From the NCBI GenBank assembly GCA_964549615.1, contig CAZJVP010000088.1, forward strand, positions 25,868 to 89,867: DNA of 64,000 nt, written 5' to 3'. Source of the stretch: CAYVLA01 sp964549615 [NCBI: uncultured Thermococci archaeon]. Its GTDB lineage: Archaea; CAYQAE01; CAYVLA01. Of this stretch, positions 34,210-42,866 are shown in pieces. The stretch's first letter is position 1; every line of letters begins with the position of its first letter. A program made the position numbers and the translations under genes. The notes beneath the pieces were generated by a model. It made no database searches. It worked only from the letters and a program-made list of their open reading frames with translations, and was not told where the DNA came from.

Positions 34210-36006
34210 ATGAGGATAGCGATACTCGATCGAGACCGGTGCAAGGGCGGGAAAGACTGTCCCTACATCTGCGTCAGGTTCTGCCCCGGCGTGCGCATGG
34301 GAGACGAGACCATTCTGATAGACCAGGGCACAGCCAAGCCGGTCATCAGCGAGTCCCTATGCTCCGGTTGCGGAATTTGCGTGAACAAGTGCCAGTTCGG
34401 TGCGCTCACAATAATCAACCTCTTGGAGCCGCCAAAGGAGCCACCCGTGCATCGCTACGGCGAGAACGCTTTCCGCCTCTTCGGCCTGCCCATACCGCGG
34501 GCGGGCAAGGTCGTAGGGATAATCGGCCAGAACGGCGTTGGGAAGACGACGGCGATGAAGATACTCTCAGGGGAGATGAAGCCCAACCTGGGAGACCTGA
34601 AGGGCGGCAGCAAGAGCTGGGAAGAAGTTGCAGACTTCTTCAGGGGGTCGGAACTGCAACCCTACTTTCAAGAGATCTCGGCTGGGACGCTGCGGGCAGT
34701 GATGAAGCCGCAGAGCATCGGCCAGCTACCCAAGATCGCCAAGGGGACCGCGGGAGCGCTCCTGGATAGGGCCGACGAGCGCGGCGTCTTTGAGCACGTC
34801 GTCAAGGGACTGGACTTCGAGGAGGCGCTGGAAAAGGAGGTGTCGAGCTTGAGCGGCGGGGAGCTTCAGCGCCTAACCATAGGCGCGGTGCTGGCGAAGG
34901 ACGCTGACGTGTACTTCTTCGACGAGCCCACGTCCTATCTGGACATCTACCAACGTCTCAACGCCTCGAAGATGATCCGCGAGCTCGCGGAGCAAGGCAA
35001 GTCGGTCGTATTGATCGAGCACGATATGACCTCGCTAGACTACATGAGCGACTACGTGCATCTCCTCGTGGGCGTCCCCGGCGCGTACGGTCGGGTCTCG
35101 GCCATAAGGTCGGTAGGGGCGGGGATAAACGCATATCTGGATGGTTTCTTGCCCCAGGAGAACTTGAGAATTCGCGATTATCCTGTTCGCTTCAAGATCC
35201 ACAGCCCGCTGGCAACGCAGGAGGGAAGCGAACTGACGAGCTTCACCACCCTCAGGAAGTCGTTTGGCTCCGAGTTTTCGCTGGTCGTTGATGGGGCTCA
35301 GATCCTCCAGAACGCGGTCGTCGGCATCTTCGGATCAAACGCGACCGGCAAGTCCACGTTCGTGAGGATGATCGCCGGTGAGATAGAGCCGGACGAGGGC
35401 AGGATCACCAAGAAGGTCACTGTTAGCTACAAGCCGCAGTACGTCACGGTGCAGAACGACGAACCTGTTTGCGAGCTGCTGCGCAGGGTTGCACAGGACA
35501 AGTTCGAGACATCGATCTACAGGACGCAGATTCTGAAGCCGTTGGGCATCACGAGGCTCATGGACCTCAACTTGTCGACGCTGAGCGGAGGCGAGATCCA
35601 GAAGGTTGCTGTGACCGAGGCCCTGTCCAGGGATGCACAGTTGATAGTCCTGGACGAGCCCACGGCTCACATCGACGTCGAGGACAGGCTCATCCTCTCA
35701 GGCGTGATCAGGGACGTGGTCGAGAAGGGAAACAAGGGATGTCTCGTGGTCGATCACGACACGCAGTTCCTCGATGTGGTGTCAGACGCGCTCATGATCT
35801 TCGAGGGCAGGCCGGGCGTCGAGGGACACGGCATGGGGCCATTCGATAAGAGGGCCGGCATGAACAGGTTCCTCAGCAAGATGCAGATCACATACAGGCG
35901 CGACCTTCACACGGGAAGGCCGAGGATAAACAAGGAAGGAAGTAAGCTAGACAAGGAGCAGAAAAGGAAAGGAGAGTACTACTATGTGCCACTCACAGGC
36001 TCCTAA
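34210..36006 (+). CDS. Ribosome recycling factor ABCE1/Rli1
   Basis: 598 residues, the usual length. Two 4Fe-4S clusters open the protein: CKGGKDCPYICVRFC and CSGCGICVNKC. Two ABC ATPase domains follow: Walker A GQNGVGKTTAMK with LSGGELQR and YFFDEPTSYLD, then GSNATGKSTF with LSGGEIQK and LIVLDEPTAHID. It splits 70S-type ribosomes after termination with aRF1/aPelota. Its last bases overlap the convergent HAD gene by 4 bases. Confidence 0.97.
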   Translation: MRIAILDRDRCKGGKDCPYICVRFCPGVRMGDETILIDQGTAKPVISESLCSGCGICVNKCQFGALTIINLLEPPKEPPVHRYGENAFRLFGLPIPRAGKVVGIIGQNGVGKTTAMKILSGEMKPNLGDLKGGSKSWEEVADFFRGSELQPYFQEISAGTLRAVMKPQSIGQLPKIAKGTAGALLDRADERGVFEHVVKGLDFEEALEKEVSSLSGGELQRLTIGAVLAKDADVYFFDEPTSYLDIYQRLNASKMIRELAEQGKSVVLIEHDMTSLDYMSDYVHLLVGVPGAYGRVSAIRSVGAGINAYLDGFLPQENLRIRDYPVRFKIHSPLATQEGSELTSFTTLRKSFGSEFSLVVDGAQILQNAVVGIFGSNATGKSTFVRMIAGEIEPDEGRITKKVTVSYKPQYVTVQNDEPVCELLRRVAQDKFETSIYRTQILKPLGITRLMDLNLSTLSGGEIQKVAVTEALSRDAQLIVLDEPTAHIDVEDRLILSGVIRDVVEKGNKGCLVVDHDTQFLDVVSDALMIFEGRPGVEGHGMGPFDKRAGMNRFLSKMQITYRRDLHTGRPRINKEGSKLDKEQKRKGEYYYVPLTGS

Positions 36007-36536
36007 CCGAGCCCGAGCAGGGCGGTGATCTCCGACAGCGACAAGAGGTAGTTGGAGTCCTTGTTGAGGTTGTAGTCCGTCCTCAGCAGGTAGGCATCGA
36101 TGCCAAGCTGCCTGCTCGGAAGTATGTCCCTCTCGTAGCTATCGCCGACGACTATGACGTCCTTCTTCCCGACGCCGAGCTGAAACATGGCGTACTTGAA
36201 GGGCACGAGCTCCTCCTTTTTCGCCTGAACCAGGGACGAGGTGACGACGACGTCGAAGTACTGCCTGATGCCGAAGTGTTCCAACAACGCGACCAAGCAT
36301 TCTTGGATGTGGTTGGAAACCAGCGCGACCTTCACCCCATTGTTCCTCAGAGTCTTGAGCACCGGTATGAGCTTAGGATCGAGCTTCAGTTCCTGGTCCA
36401 CATACTGGGTGACCAGCTTCATATCGTTGTTCAGAAGGTACAGGTCGATTATCTTGTTCCTAACGATCTCGGGATGCAGACCGCTGACCGATCCCCAGAG
36501 AACCCCATCCGCGTCGAGGAAAACCGCCTTGGCCAT
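36003..36536 (-). CDS. HAD-superfamily hydrolase
   Basis: 177 residues from the ATG at 36536. HAD motif I is AVFLDADGVLWGS, motif II VALVSNHIQ (Ser/Asn), motif III Lys in the AKKEELVPFKYAMFQLG segment, and motif IV VIVVGDSYERDI. This is the phosphoglycolate-phosphatase/haloacid dehalogenase layout with a helical cap after motif I. The substrate cannot be told. The longer upstream frame (to 36620) reads into the neighbouring gene and shows no family similarity. Confidence 0.85.
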   Translation of the reverse strand: MAKAVFLDADGVLWGSVSGLHPEIVRNKIIDLYLLNNDMKLVTQYVDQELKLDPKLIPVLKTLRNNGVKVALVSNHIQECLVALLEHFGIRQYFDVVVTSSLVQAKKEELVPFKYAMFQLGVGKKDVIVVGDSYERDILPSRQLGIDAYLLRTDYNLNKDSNYLLSLSEITALLGLG

Positions 36537-36586
36537 TTCGCAACACGTTCGCGATGGCCCGTAAAAGTCTTTCGATGGGCGGGCGA

Positions 36587-37009
36587 TCACTCGACAGCGA
36601 ACTCCACCTCTCTTCCCCATCTATCGTAGCCCTTGACCGACGCCCTCGAATACGGACTGGCAACGATGAAGTGAACCAGGCCGTTTCTGCCGAAGAAACG
36701 GATGTCGGCCTCGGACGGCGTCGGGCTTCCCATGGGATGGCTGTGGATGGAGCCGACGGTCTGCGTCGTCATGGGCAGCAACCCGATATCCATGAGCACG
36801 CTGCCCTCACCAGAAAGGAAGTGGGGCATCACATAGCCCGTTATGCGGAGCGTGTTTCCCTGGATATCGCCCTCCAGGAGGGCGCCGAACTCTCGAGGGC
36901 TCGAGCTACTGGCGGCCCCGAGCACGTCGTCGAGCACCTCGGAGTCCATCACCACGCGGATCGGACGCCTCTTTCGTACTCCGAAGATCCTGTCAAAGAT
37001 CCCGGGCAC
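36587..37009 (-). CDS. JAMM/MPN metalloprotease-like protein
   Basis: 140 residues from a GTG at 37009. The JAMM zinc motif is intact: an upstream Glu in REFGALLEGD, then TVGSIHSHPMGSPTPSEAD (H-x-H-x7-S-x2-D). Archaeal JAMM proteins act as desampylases or isopeptidases that release ubiquitin-like SAMP/MoaD-type modifiers; a MoaD/ThiS-like gene is encoded just 309 bases upstream on the same strand, which supports that idea. The frame is open for a further 86 codons upstream, but that part is not JAMM-like and is rich in Arg/Pro. Confidence 0.85.
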   Translation of the reverse strand: MPGIFDRIFGVRKRRPIRVVMDSEVLDDVLGAASSSSPREFGALLEGDIQGNTLRITGYVMPHFLSGEGSVLMDIGLLPMTTQTVGSIHSHPMGSPTPSEADIRFFGRNGLVHFIVASPYSRASVKGYDRWGREVEFAVE

Positions 37010-37317
37010 GAAACCCGGATAGGACGGGAGAAGAAAAACCCTTTTCCTCCCCAAACTCGTAATCCGGCGGGAAGCCTCAAACCCCCGCCGCCGTTCCGGA
37101 CAACGCGCAAGTTGACGGGCTGGGACCTGGAAGGCCCTCGAGACTCTGTCAACCACAGGACGAGGCGCGATTCTTCCAGTGTAGGAGGGCCAGCTCGCCT
37201 CCAGGCCGGTCACGCGAACCAGCCCCCTCACCGCATTCGGCCCGGTCTCCCGGACGCGGTTCTCCAACTCGAGGACGACCTTAGTGAGCTTTCAACGTCA
37301 TGACAACGGAGCTGGGC
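37010..37317. other. Intergenic region upstream of the JAMM gene
   Basis: About 300 bases with no supported gene. The minus-strand frame continues from the JAMM gene with low-complexity Arg/Pro-rich residues, and A/T-rich runs near 37022-37046 (minus GGGTTTTTCTTCTC) could be part of a promoter. No RNA gene recognised. Confidence 0.4.
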
Positions 37318-37596
37318 CTAACCACCAGCGGAGGCGGGCAGGATGCTCACCACATCGCCCTCGGATAGGACCGTGCGCGATCCAGCTGAGAGTTGGACGC
37401 TCAGCCCATTTAGAAGAACGGAGAGGCCAGGGGGTATCGCACCACCTGAGGAGATGAGCTTGGACCGACCTTTGATCCTGCCCTGCAGGAGCCGGAGCAG
37501 ATCGCCGACGTCTGAGCCTGACCGCAGTCTGACGTCGAACTCATGGCCCAGGGCTCTTCCGAGCTGCGCGAATGCCCTCACCCTCACCCTAATCAT
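37318..37596 (-). CDS. MoaD/ThiS-family sulfur carrier
   Basis: 92 residues from the ATG at 37596, with the beta-grasp pattern (MIRVRVRAFAQLGRALG, then SVLLNGLSVQL, then EGDVVSILPASAGG) and the diagnostic C-terminal Gly-Gly. Such proteins carry sulfur for pterin cofactor synthesis or serve as SAMP-type modifiers. The start lies 8 bases inside the AOR gene, so translation is coupled. That suggests a dedicated role in making the tungstopterin of that enzyme; a modifier role with the nearby JAMM protein is the alternative. Confidence 0.88.
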   Translation of the reverse strand: MIRVRVRAFAQLGRALGHEFDVRLRSGSDVGDLLRLLQGRIKGRSKLISSGGAIPPGLSVLLNGLSVQLSAGSRTVLSEGDVVSILPASAGG

Positions 37597-39499
37597 GCTG
37601 ACCACCTTTGCCGTGGATCTGCTCGGAGACAAAATCCAACCCGAGGCTGGCAAGCTTCTCCCTAGTCGGAACGCCGTCCTTGGTCCACCCGCAGAGGGCG
37701 TAGTATTCGTCCAGCATCTCGTCCAAGCGAACCACCAAGCCCCTGCAAGGACCCACATCGTGGGGCTCTTTCAAACAACGATCAGGCAGCGAGTCGTCCT
37801 TTCTGCGGAAGCCTTCCCTGACGTTGAAAGCCCTCGTCAGATTGTCGATCCTTTCACCGATCCTGAGGAACTCGTCCAGATCCTTGAACTCGAAGCCAGT
37901 CGCGGCCGTCACCATCTTCTGCACCAGCGCCTCGTCGAAGGCGAAGGATGCGAATAGGCAAAGGCCGCTGGAATCCCACGCGACGGCTATGTTCTGTGTG
38001 CCCCTTTTGACCTCGGATGCCTTGCCCTCGATCGTCCTTGGGTCCATCGCATTCCAGCCAAGCATCTCCTTCCCAGCCGTCCAGGGCCTAAGGTGGCAGG
38101 CCCCTCTGTCGGACCGCGCGTAGGCGAGTCCCATACCCTGCGCGGCCCTGGGCTCGTATGCCGGGAATTCCAGACCTTTGGTATGCATGGCAAATGCCTC
38201 CGAGCCCTTCCCGATCTTCTTGGAAGCTCGCATCACCCCATTTCCGACCAAAGACCCGAGATTGCCACGCAGGGTTCCTGCCCTCTCCACGGCATCCACC
38301 ATCGCCTCCGCATTGCCGAACCTCAGGTCAACGCCATCGGTCTCCGTCTTGGAGATCAAGCCTTTCTCGAAGCATTCCATCAGGAATCCGATGGTGTTTC
38401 CCACGGAAATCGTATCTATGCCGAAGTAGTCGCACAGGTAGTCGGCTCTCGCTATTGCGGTCCGATCGCTAACGCCGCACTGAGGTCCGAAAGCCCATAC
38501 CGTCTCATACTCGGGCCCCTCGGTCACCGTTCCGGCCCACCTACCCCTGTCAACGATTGCGACATGCGCACACTTTATCGGGCAGTTCCAACAGGGGCGC
38601 GTGCCGGCGCTTTGCCTCGGAACCCATAAGTCTTCCGCAAACGCATCCCCATCCACATCCAGGATTCTGTCGAATGAGCCACTCTGGAAGTTCCTCGTCG
38701 GCCACCCGCCAGCCTCGTTTATCCCGTCTGCTATGTTGCAGCTTCCCCTAATGACAAGCCCACCCCTCTTTGCCCTGCTCGTTCGGAAGTCGTCGGCAAT
38801 CTTCCTGTGAGCCTCCCGCACGGCGGCCCTCATGCTGGCTGAGTCCTTCACTAGGTCATCCGGCTTTCCGGATCCGCAGACCACGATCGCCTTTAGGTTC
38901 TTTGAACCCATCACTGCCCCTGGGCCGCCCCTTCCAACTGCTCTCACCTCGGAAATGATGCTTGCGAGAAGCGCCTTGCGCTCGCCGGCCGGACCTATCT
39001 CAGCAACCCTCGGGACCCCGTCGCCGGCGTGCTCATCCTTCAGCAACCTTTCAGTTGTGAAGGTGTCGCTTCCCCAAAGCCAGGAAGCGTCCTTGAGAGA
39101 GGCGTCCGAGTCGTGGACGTAGAGATAGGTCGGTTTCTTGGCGCAGCCCTCGACCACGATCCCGTCGTAACCCGCCCATTTCAAAGCCGGGCCCCAAGAG
39201 CCCCCGCAGTGGCAGTCCAACCAGGCCCCGGTGAGGGGCGACTTCGTGCAGACGCAGAAACGGTTGCCCGTGGGAGCGGTGGTGCCCGTCAGGGGGCCCG
39301 TCATGAAGACCAGCTTGTTGTATCTCCCCAAGGGGTCGACGCCCTTCTTGAGCTCCCTGAACAGGACGTATGCACCGTATCCCTTCCCACCTAGAAACAT
39401 CTTCGAGGCTTCGACATCGAGTGGCTCTTCCTCGACGCTGCGTTTGGAGAGGTTAACCCTCAGCAACCTGCCCGTGAAACCGAAATAGCTGCCCTTCAT
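37589..39499 (-). CDS. aor: Tungsten-dependent aldehyde ferredoxin oxidoreductase
   Basis: 636 residues from the ATG at 39499 (MKGSYFGFTGRLLRV). N-terminal pterin-binding domain with TGPLTGTTAPTGNRF and AEIGPAGERKALLASI; the 4Fe-4S ligands are CWNCPIKC near residue 302 with a fourth Cys in SSGLCLFASF near 511; DGVDLRFGNAEAMV lies between. Oxidises aldehydes to acids with ferredoxin as acceptor. The fold family also includes FOR, GOR and BCR-type enzymes, so the precise aldehyde is unknown. Five codons upstream (39514) give another possible ATG. Confidence 0.93.
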   Translation of the reverse strand: MKGSYFGFTGRLLRVNLSKRSVEEEPLDVEASKMFLGGKGYGAYVLFRELKKGVDPLGRYNKLVFMTGPLTGTTAPTGNRFCVCTKSPLTGAWLDCHCGGSWGPALKWAGYDGIVVEGCAKKPTYLYVHDSDASLKDASWLWGSDTFTTERLLKDEHAGDGVPRVAEIGPAGERKALLASIISEVRAVGRGGPGAVMGSKNLKAIVVCGSGKPDDLVKDSASMRAAVREAHRKIADDFRTSRAKRGGLVIRGSCNIADGINEAGGWPTRNFQSGSFDRILDVDGDAFAEDLWVPRQSAGTRPCWNCPIKCAHVAIVDRGRWAGTVTEGPEYETVWAFGPQCGVSDRTAIARADYLCDYFGIDTISVGNTIGFLMECFEKGLISKTETDGVDLRFGNAEAMVDAVERAGTLRGNLGSLVGNGVMRASKKIGKGSEAFAMHTKGLEFPAYEPRAAQGMGLAYARSDRGACHLRPWTAGKEMLGWNAMDPRTIEGKASEVKRGTQNIAVAWDSSGLCLFASFAFDEALVQKMVTAATGFEFKDLDEFLRIGERIDNLTRAFNVREGFRRKDDSLPDRCLKEPHDVGPCRGLVVRLDEMLDEYYALCGWTKDGVPTREKLASLGLDFVSEQIHGKGGQHD

Positions 39500-39553
39500 C
39501 TCGCACCCTGCCAACGCGGCAGCCCTAGAGCTCTTAACTATTTGGCCTTTCTC

Positions 39554-40315
39554 TCAGTACACCACCGACTCCTCGTAAAGCGTCAGCGCCGCCTTGAAAG
39601 CGGCAAGAACGACCCCGAGCACACATAGGACTATGATCAGCACCATCAGGCCACCCATCCTACCCTGAGGCCCGAACCCGACGTAGACCCTCGCCTCGTT
39701 TGCTCCCTCTCCGCCGAAGCTCCAGAAGATGGAGGATCCTTCTATCCTGGGGAGGACGGTCACGTTCTGCGTGGGAAGGCAATTCGTGACCCTTTGGCCG
39801 TCTGGAAGATGCAGGGCCACTCTCGTTCGGGCAATCTCAAGATTGGAGCGCGGGGTAACCATGGAGAATCTCTTAGACTTCCCTCCCACCATCAGCAACG
39901 GGAGCGAGGAGTGCGTCCGGACCATCTCCACCATATTGATCAGGTGCATCCGGATCACTGCGTCCACCTCTGCCATCGCGCCAAGCACATCGATCGTGAC
40001 GACGGTTCTGCCCTGGGCGAAATCGAATGACGAGACGGTTTGGGCGCCCTGGGTCTTCACCTCGACCTTCTTCTCCCACTCCAAAAGCTCCTGGGGATTC
40101 TCGAAGAGATGCTCCAAGCTGAAGGCGTATGTGAAGTTGACCTGCCCGGACCAACCCTCCTCGCCCGAAATAGTGACCGTGTGAACGAGATCCACCCCCT
40201 CGTGTTCGTCGAACTTGATCTCGAGTACCTGCATGGTGATGCAGGGTTGGGCCCAGACAGGCTGGCTGATTGCCAAGAACGCCGCGGTCGCCACGGCGAC
40301 GGGTATGCTCCTCAC
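39554..40315 (-). CDS. Exported, C-terminally anchored protein of unknown function
   Basis: 253 residues. Signal peptide at ~1-22 (VAVATAAFLAISQPVWAQ), an extracellular beta-rich region of ~190 residues with N-x-S/T sequons, and a C-terminal helix at ~226-246 (GLMVLIIVLCVLGVVLAAF) followed by a short tail with Lys. This is type I membrane topology. The last residues lack an obvious archaeosortase tripartite motif (no PxF/PGF before the helix). No family recognised. Confidence 0.7.
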   Translation of the reverse strand: MRSIPVAVATAAFLAISQPVWAQPCITMQVLEIKFDEHEGVDLVHTVTISGEEGWSGQVNFTYAFSLEHLFENPQELLEWEKKVEVKTQGAQTVSSFDFAQGRTVVTIDVLGAMAEVDAVIRMHLINMVEMVRTHSSLPLLMVGGKSKRFSMVTPRSNLEIARTRVALHLPDGQRVTNCLPTQNVTVLPRIEGSSIFWSFGGEGANEARVYVGFGPQGRMGGLMVLIIVLCVLGVVLAAFKAALTLYEESVVY

Positions 40316-40381
40316 GGCTCGTCACCGCGCTCCATCCCAGGGCATTCGGCGATCGTTGGCGGCGCCTCCTTCGTCAAGTCC

Positions 40382-40903
40382 CTAGAACTTCCTCGACAAC
40401 TTGGAGATCGCCTTCAATACTGCTTCCTCCTCGAACTGGAGCGCCGTCACCGGTATCCGAACCACCTTCTCCAAGGTGTTTGCCGCAATCGGCCCGCAGA
40501 CTATGCCCCTCATCCTCTCCCGCTCGGCCCTAATGCCCTGGATGATCTCCTCCTCTATGGTCATGGCTGGGTACTCGCGGATGAGGATCGGCTTGGCCCT
40601 TCCCTCAACCCTCACCTCTCTCCTCAGCGTATCGAGAGCGCCCCTAGCTGTTATGACTCCGATTCGTTCCTCACCATCCGCCTCGTCGACCCTGCGCATG
40701 GCTTGTATGAGCCTTCTGAGATTGGAGATCATGAAATCCTCTCGCTTCTTGGACATTATCTTGTAGAGGGTGTTCGCAGGCATCCCGGATTTTTCGCAGA
40801 ACTCCTTCGTTGTCAGGTTCCTCTCGGCGAGGAAGGCCCTGACTGCCAGGACCAGCTTCTCCGTCGATTCCATCGATGCCAAGAGAACATCTTGGGCGTC
40901 CAT
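40382..40903 (-). CDS. HTH (XRE-type) transcriptional regulator
   Basis: 173 residues. Residues ~18-70 form a helix-turn-helix (AFLAERNLTTKEFCEKSGMPANTLYKIMSK); the C-terminal ~100 residues (GVITARGALDTL, IVCGPIAANTLEKV) resemble the domain found in archaeal COG1395-like regulators, where it may sense a ligand. The start is supported by a strong GGAGG five bases before the ATG. It is divergent from the ABC importer at 41016 and shares an inverted promoter element with it, so it is the prime candidate for regulating that operon. Confidence 0.85.
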   Translation of the reverse strand: MDAQDVLLASMESTEKLVLAVRAFLAERNLTTKEFCEKSGMPANTLYKIMSKKREDFMISNLRRLIQAMRRVDEADGEERIGVITARGALDTLRREVRVEGRAKPILIREYPAMTIEEEIIQGIRAERERMRGIVCGPIAANTLEKVVRIPVTALQFEEEAVLKAISKLSRKF

Positions 40904-40935
40904 ATTTCCTCCAAGGGAAAATGAATGCGGAGTCC

Positions 40936-40995
40936 GCTTAAAAGCGTTATCCAGAGATGGAAATTATGTTTCCGCGATAGGCCACGCTTTTAAGC
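40936..40995. promoter_or_regulatory. Inverted TATA-containing repeats between regulator and ABC importer
   Basis: GCTTAAAAGCG (40936-40946) and its exact reverse complement CGCTTTTAAGC (40985-40995) are 11-base arms of an inverted repeat. The left arm is ~38 bases before the regulator start (minus), the right arm ~26 bases before the ATG of the binding-protein gene (plus). Each arm can act as a TATA box and also as a regulator half-site. Confidence 0.55.
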
Positions 40996-41015
40996 TTGGA
41001 GCGCGACTCGCACCG

Positions 41016-42047
41016 ATGGTTGGTCGTATGAGGTCAGGGCTGATTGCAGTTGTCGTGGCCGTGGTGGTCGTGGGCATCGCGGTGGCGGCGTTTCTCATGC
41101 TGAGGGAGAAGCCCGAGACCACTCCGCCCGAGATAACCAATGTGACGATACGCTACGGCGGGCAGTACTACGCCGGAGAGTTCCTTCTGTACGGTTTGGG
41201 CCCCCAGTTCTGGTACAAGTATGGAATCTTCGTCAGCCACTACATATTCCCCTCGGCCGGGCCTGCCAACGACGCATTGATCGCAGGATCCATAGATATC
41301 AACTGTGGGGCTGACACCAGGACGGTAACCCTCTTCACGGCCATACCCGACCAGGCCCTCATCATCGGCACCGTGGAACGCGGGAACCGCTACTCCACGG
41401 TCGTCAGCGTCAACAGCACCTACCAGGATTGGAAGGACCTGAAGGGGAAGAAGATAGGGATAAAGCTAGGGACCGGCGCAGAGTCCGTCCTGCGGAAGTA
41501 CTTCGACCAACAGGGAATCAAATGGGAGGACTACCAGTGGGTGAACATGGAAGTCACCGACATGGTGGCTTACCTCCAACAGGGCAAGATAGATGCCTTC
41601 CACGCATGGGAGTTCACCCCCTCCATTGCTGAGGCAAAAGGCGTCGGTAGGGTAATACGGACCTACGGCGACGTTGCGCTCACGCCGGCCTGCATACACA
41701 CGACGAAGAAGTTCGTACAGGAGAACCGCGAGGCCGTGGTAAGATTTCTGGCGGCCCAGATGGAGAAGGCCGACTTGATCAAGAATAATCCGGACGAGGC
41801 CGCCCGGATAGCGCACGAGGCAGCCGCCCAGATCGGGGTCGATGTTCCCGTGGAGGCCTTCAAGAGGTCGTTCCAGCGGGCCGACTACCGGATCGACTTC
41901 AACCAGACGATCATCGACGCCATAATTGAGACGGCCGAGTTCCTCAAGAACCAAAAGAAGATCCAGGAGATACCGACGTTCGCTTGGGACGATACGCTCC
42001 TCAAGGACGCCAGGGAGTACTACGAAAAGGTCAAGCAAAAGGGCTAG
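41016..42047 (+). CDS. ABC importer substrate-binding protein, SsuA/NMT1 family
   Basis: 343 residues. The N-terminal helix at ~8-28 (LIAVVVAVVVVGIAVAAFLML) is an anchor or uncleaved signal. The rest has the type II periplasmic-binding fold of SsuA/TauA/ThiY proteins: IRYGGQYYAGEF, DLKGKKIGIKLGTGAES and MVAYLQQGKIDAFHAWEF. Likely ligands are sulfonates, pyrimidine precursors, nitrate or similar small molecules; I cannot choose. The ATG at 41016 lies ~26 bases after the TATA; an ATG at 41028 is the alternative. First gene of a four-gene operon. Confidence 0.9.
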   Translation: MVGRMRSGLIAVVVAVVVVGIAVAAFLMLREKPETTPPEITNVTIRYGGQYYAGEFLLYGLGPQFWYKYGIFVSHYIFPSAGPANDALIAGSIDINCGADTRTVTLFTAIPDQALIIGTVERGNRYSTVVSVNSTYQDWKDLKGKKIGIKLGTGAESVLRKYFDQQGIKWEDYQWVNMEVTDMVAYLQQGKIDAFHAWEFTPSIAEAKGVGRVIRTYGDVALTPACIHTTKKFVQENREAVVRFLAAQMEKADLIKNNPDEAARIAHEAAAQIGVDVPVEAFKRSFQRADYRIDFNQTIIDAIIETAEFLKNQKKIQEIPTFAWDDTLLKDAREYYEKVKQKG

Positions 42048-42050
42048 GAC

Positions 42051-42866
42051 TTGAGGAGGTCGGGCCGAACCTACAGAGCGCTCTCGAGCTTGGGCTCCTT
42101 CGTGCTCCCACTTCTCCTATTCTGCTTGCTCTGGGAGCTCGTGAGCCGCACCGGCCTGGTGAAGGCTGTCCTCTTGCCCCCGCCGTCCAAGGTCTTCCCA
42201 AGGCTCGTCGCGCTAGCAACGTCCCCGACCGAGTCCGGGCATTCGCTCCTGCTGAAGCATGTCCTGACCAGCCTCTACAGGTTAGGCCTCGGATTCCTCG
42301 CAGCAGGGATGTTCGGCGTCGCGCTCGGCCTCGCCATGGGGTCCAACAGGTTCATCAACGCTTACTTTAACCCCGTAATCACCATCCTCATGCCTGTCCC
42401 GGGGATCACTTGGGCCCCCATCCTGGTGCTCGTGCTGGGATTCGGGGATCCCACGCTGATCGTGGTCACCTTCATCGCCTCCTTCTTCCCCGTCGTGTGC
42501 AATACGGCGTCGGGGGTCAGGAGCGTGAAGAAGGAGCTGCTCTGGGCGGCAAGGATCATGGGCGCCAACAGGATCTCTCTCTTCTTGAAGGTCCTCTTGC
42601 CGTCTAGCGCGCCGCACATCCTGACCGGCCTGAAGCTGGGGTTGGCCGCGGGCTGGAGGACGCTGATAGCGGTTGAGATGATTGCTTCGGCACTGTGGGG
42701 GCTCGGATACATGATCTTCGATGCCAAGGAGTACCTCAGGACCGACATAATATACGCCGGCATAATACTGATGGCCGTCATATATGCCGTGATCGAAAGA
42801 GCCGCATTCGGGCTCGTGGAGAGAAAGACTGTGCAGAGATGGGGGGTGGTGTCGGAGATTGCATAA
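42051..42866 (+). CDS. ABC importer permease 1, SsuC/TauC family
   Basis: 271 residues from a TTG start three bases after the binding-protein stop. Six predicted helices (LGSFVLPLLLFCLLWELVS at the N-terminus). The EAA loop has VRSVKKELLWAARIMGANRISLFLKVLLP, the contact to the ATPase. The adjacent gene encodes a paralogue with the same motifs, so the channel is probably a heterodimer. A downstream TTG overlap (8 bases) shows translational coupling. Confidence 0.92.
   Translation: MRRSGRTYRALSSLGSFVLPLLLFCLLWELVSRTGLVKAVLLPPPSKVFPRLVALATSPTESGHSLLLKHVLTSLYRLGLGFLAAGMFGVALGLAMGSNRFINAYFNPVITILMPVPGITWAPILVLVLGFGDPTLIVVTFIASFFPVVCNTASGVRSVKKELLWAARIMGANRISLFLKVLLPSSAPHILTGLKLGLAAGWRTLIAVEMIASALWGLGYMIFDAKEYLRTDIIYAGIILMAVIYAVIERAAFGLVERKTVQRWGVVSEIA

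Noticed and set aside
39554-40315. Archaeosortase substrate
   Set aside because: It has a C-terminal helix, but no PGF/PEF-like motif before it and no Arg/Lys cluster after it.
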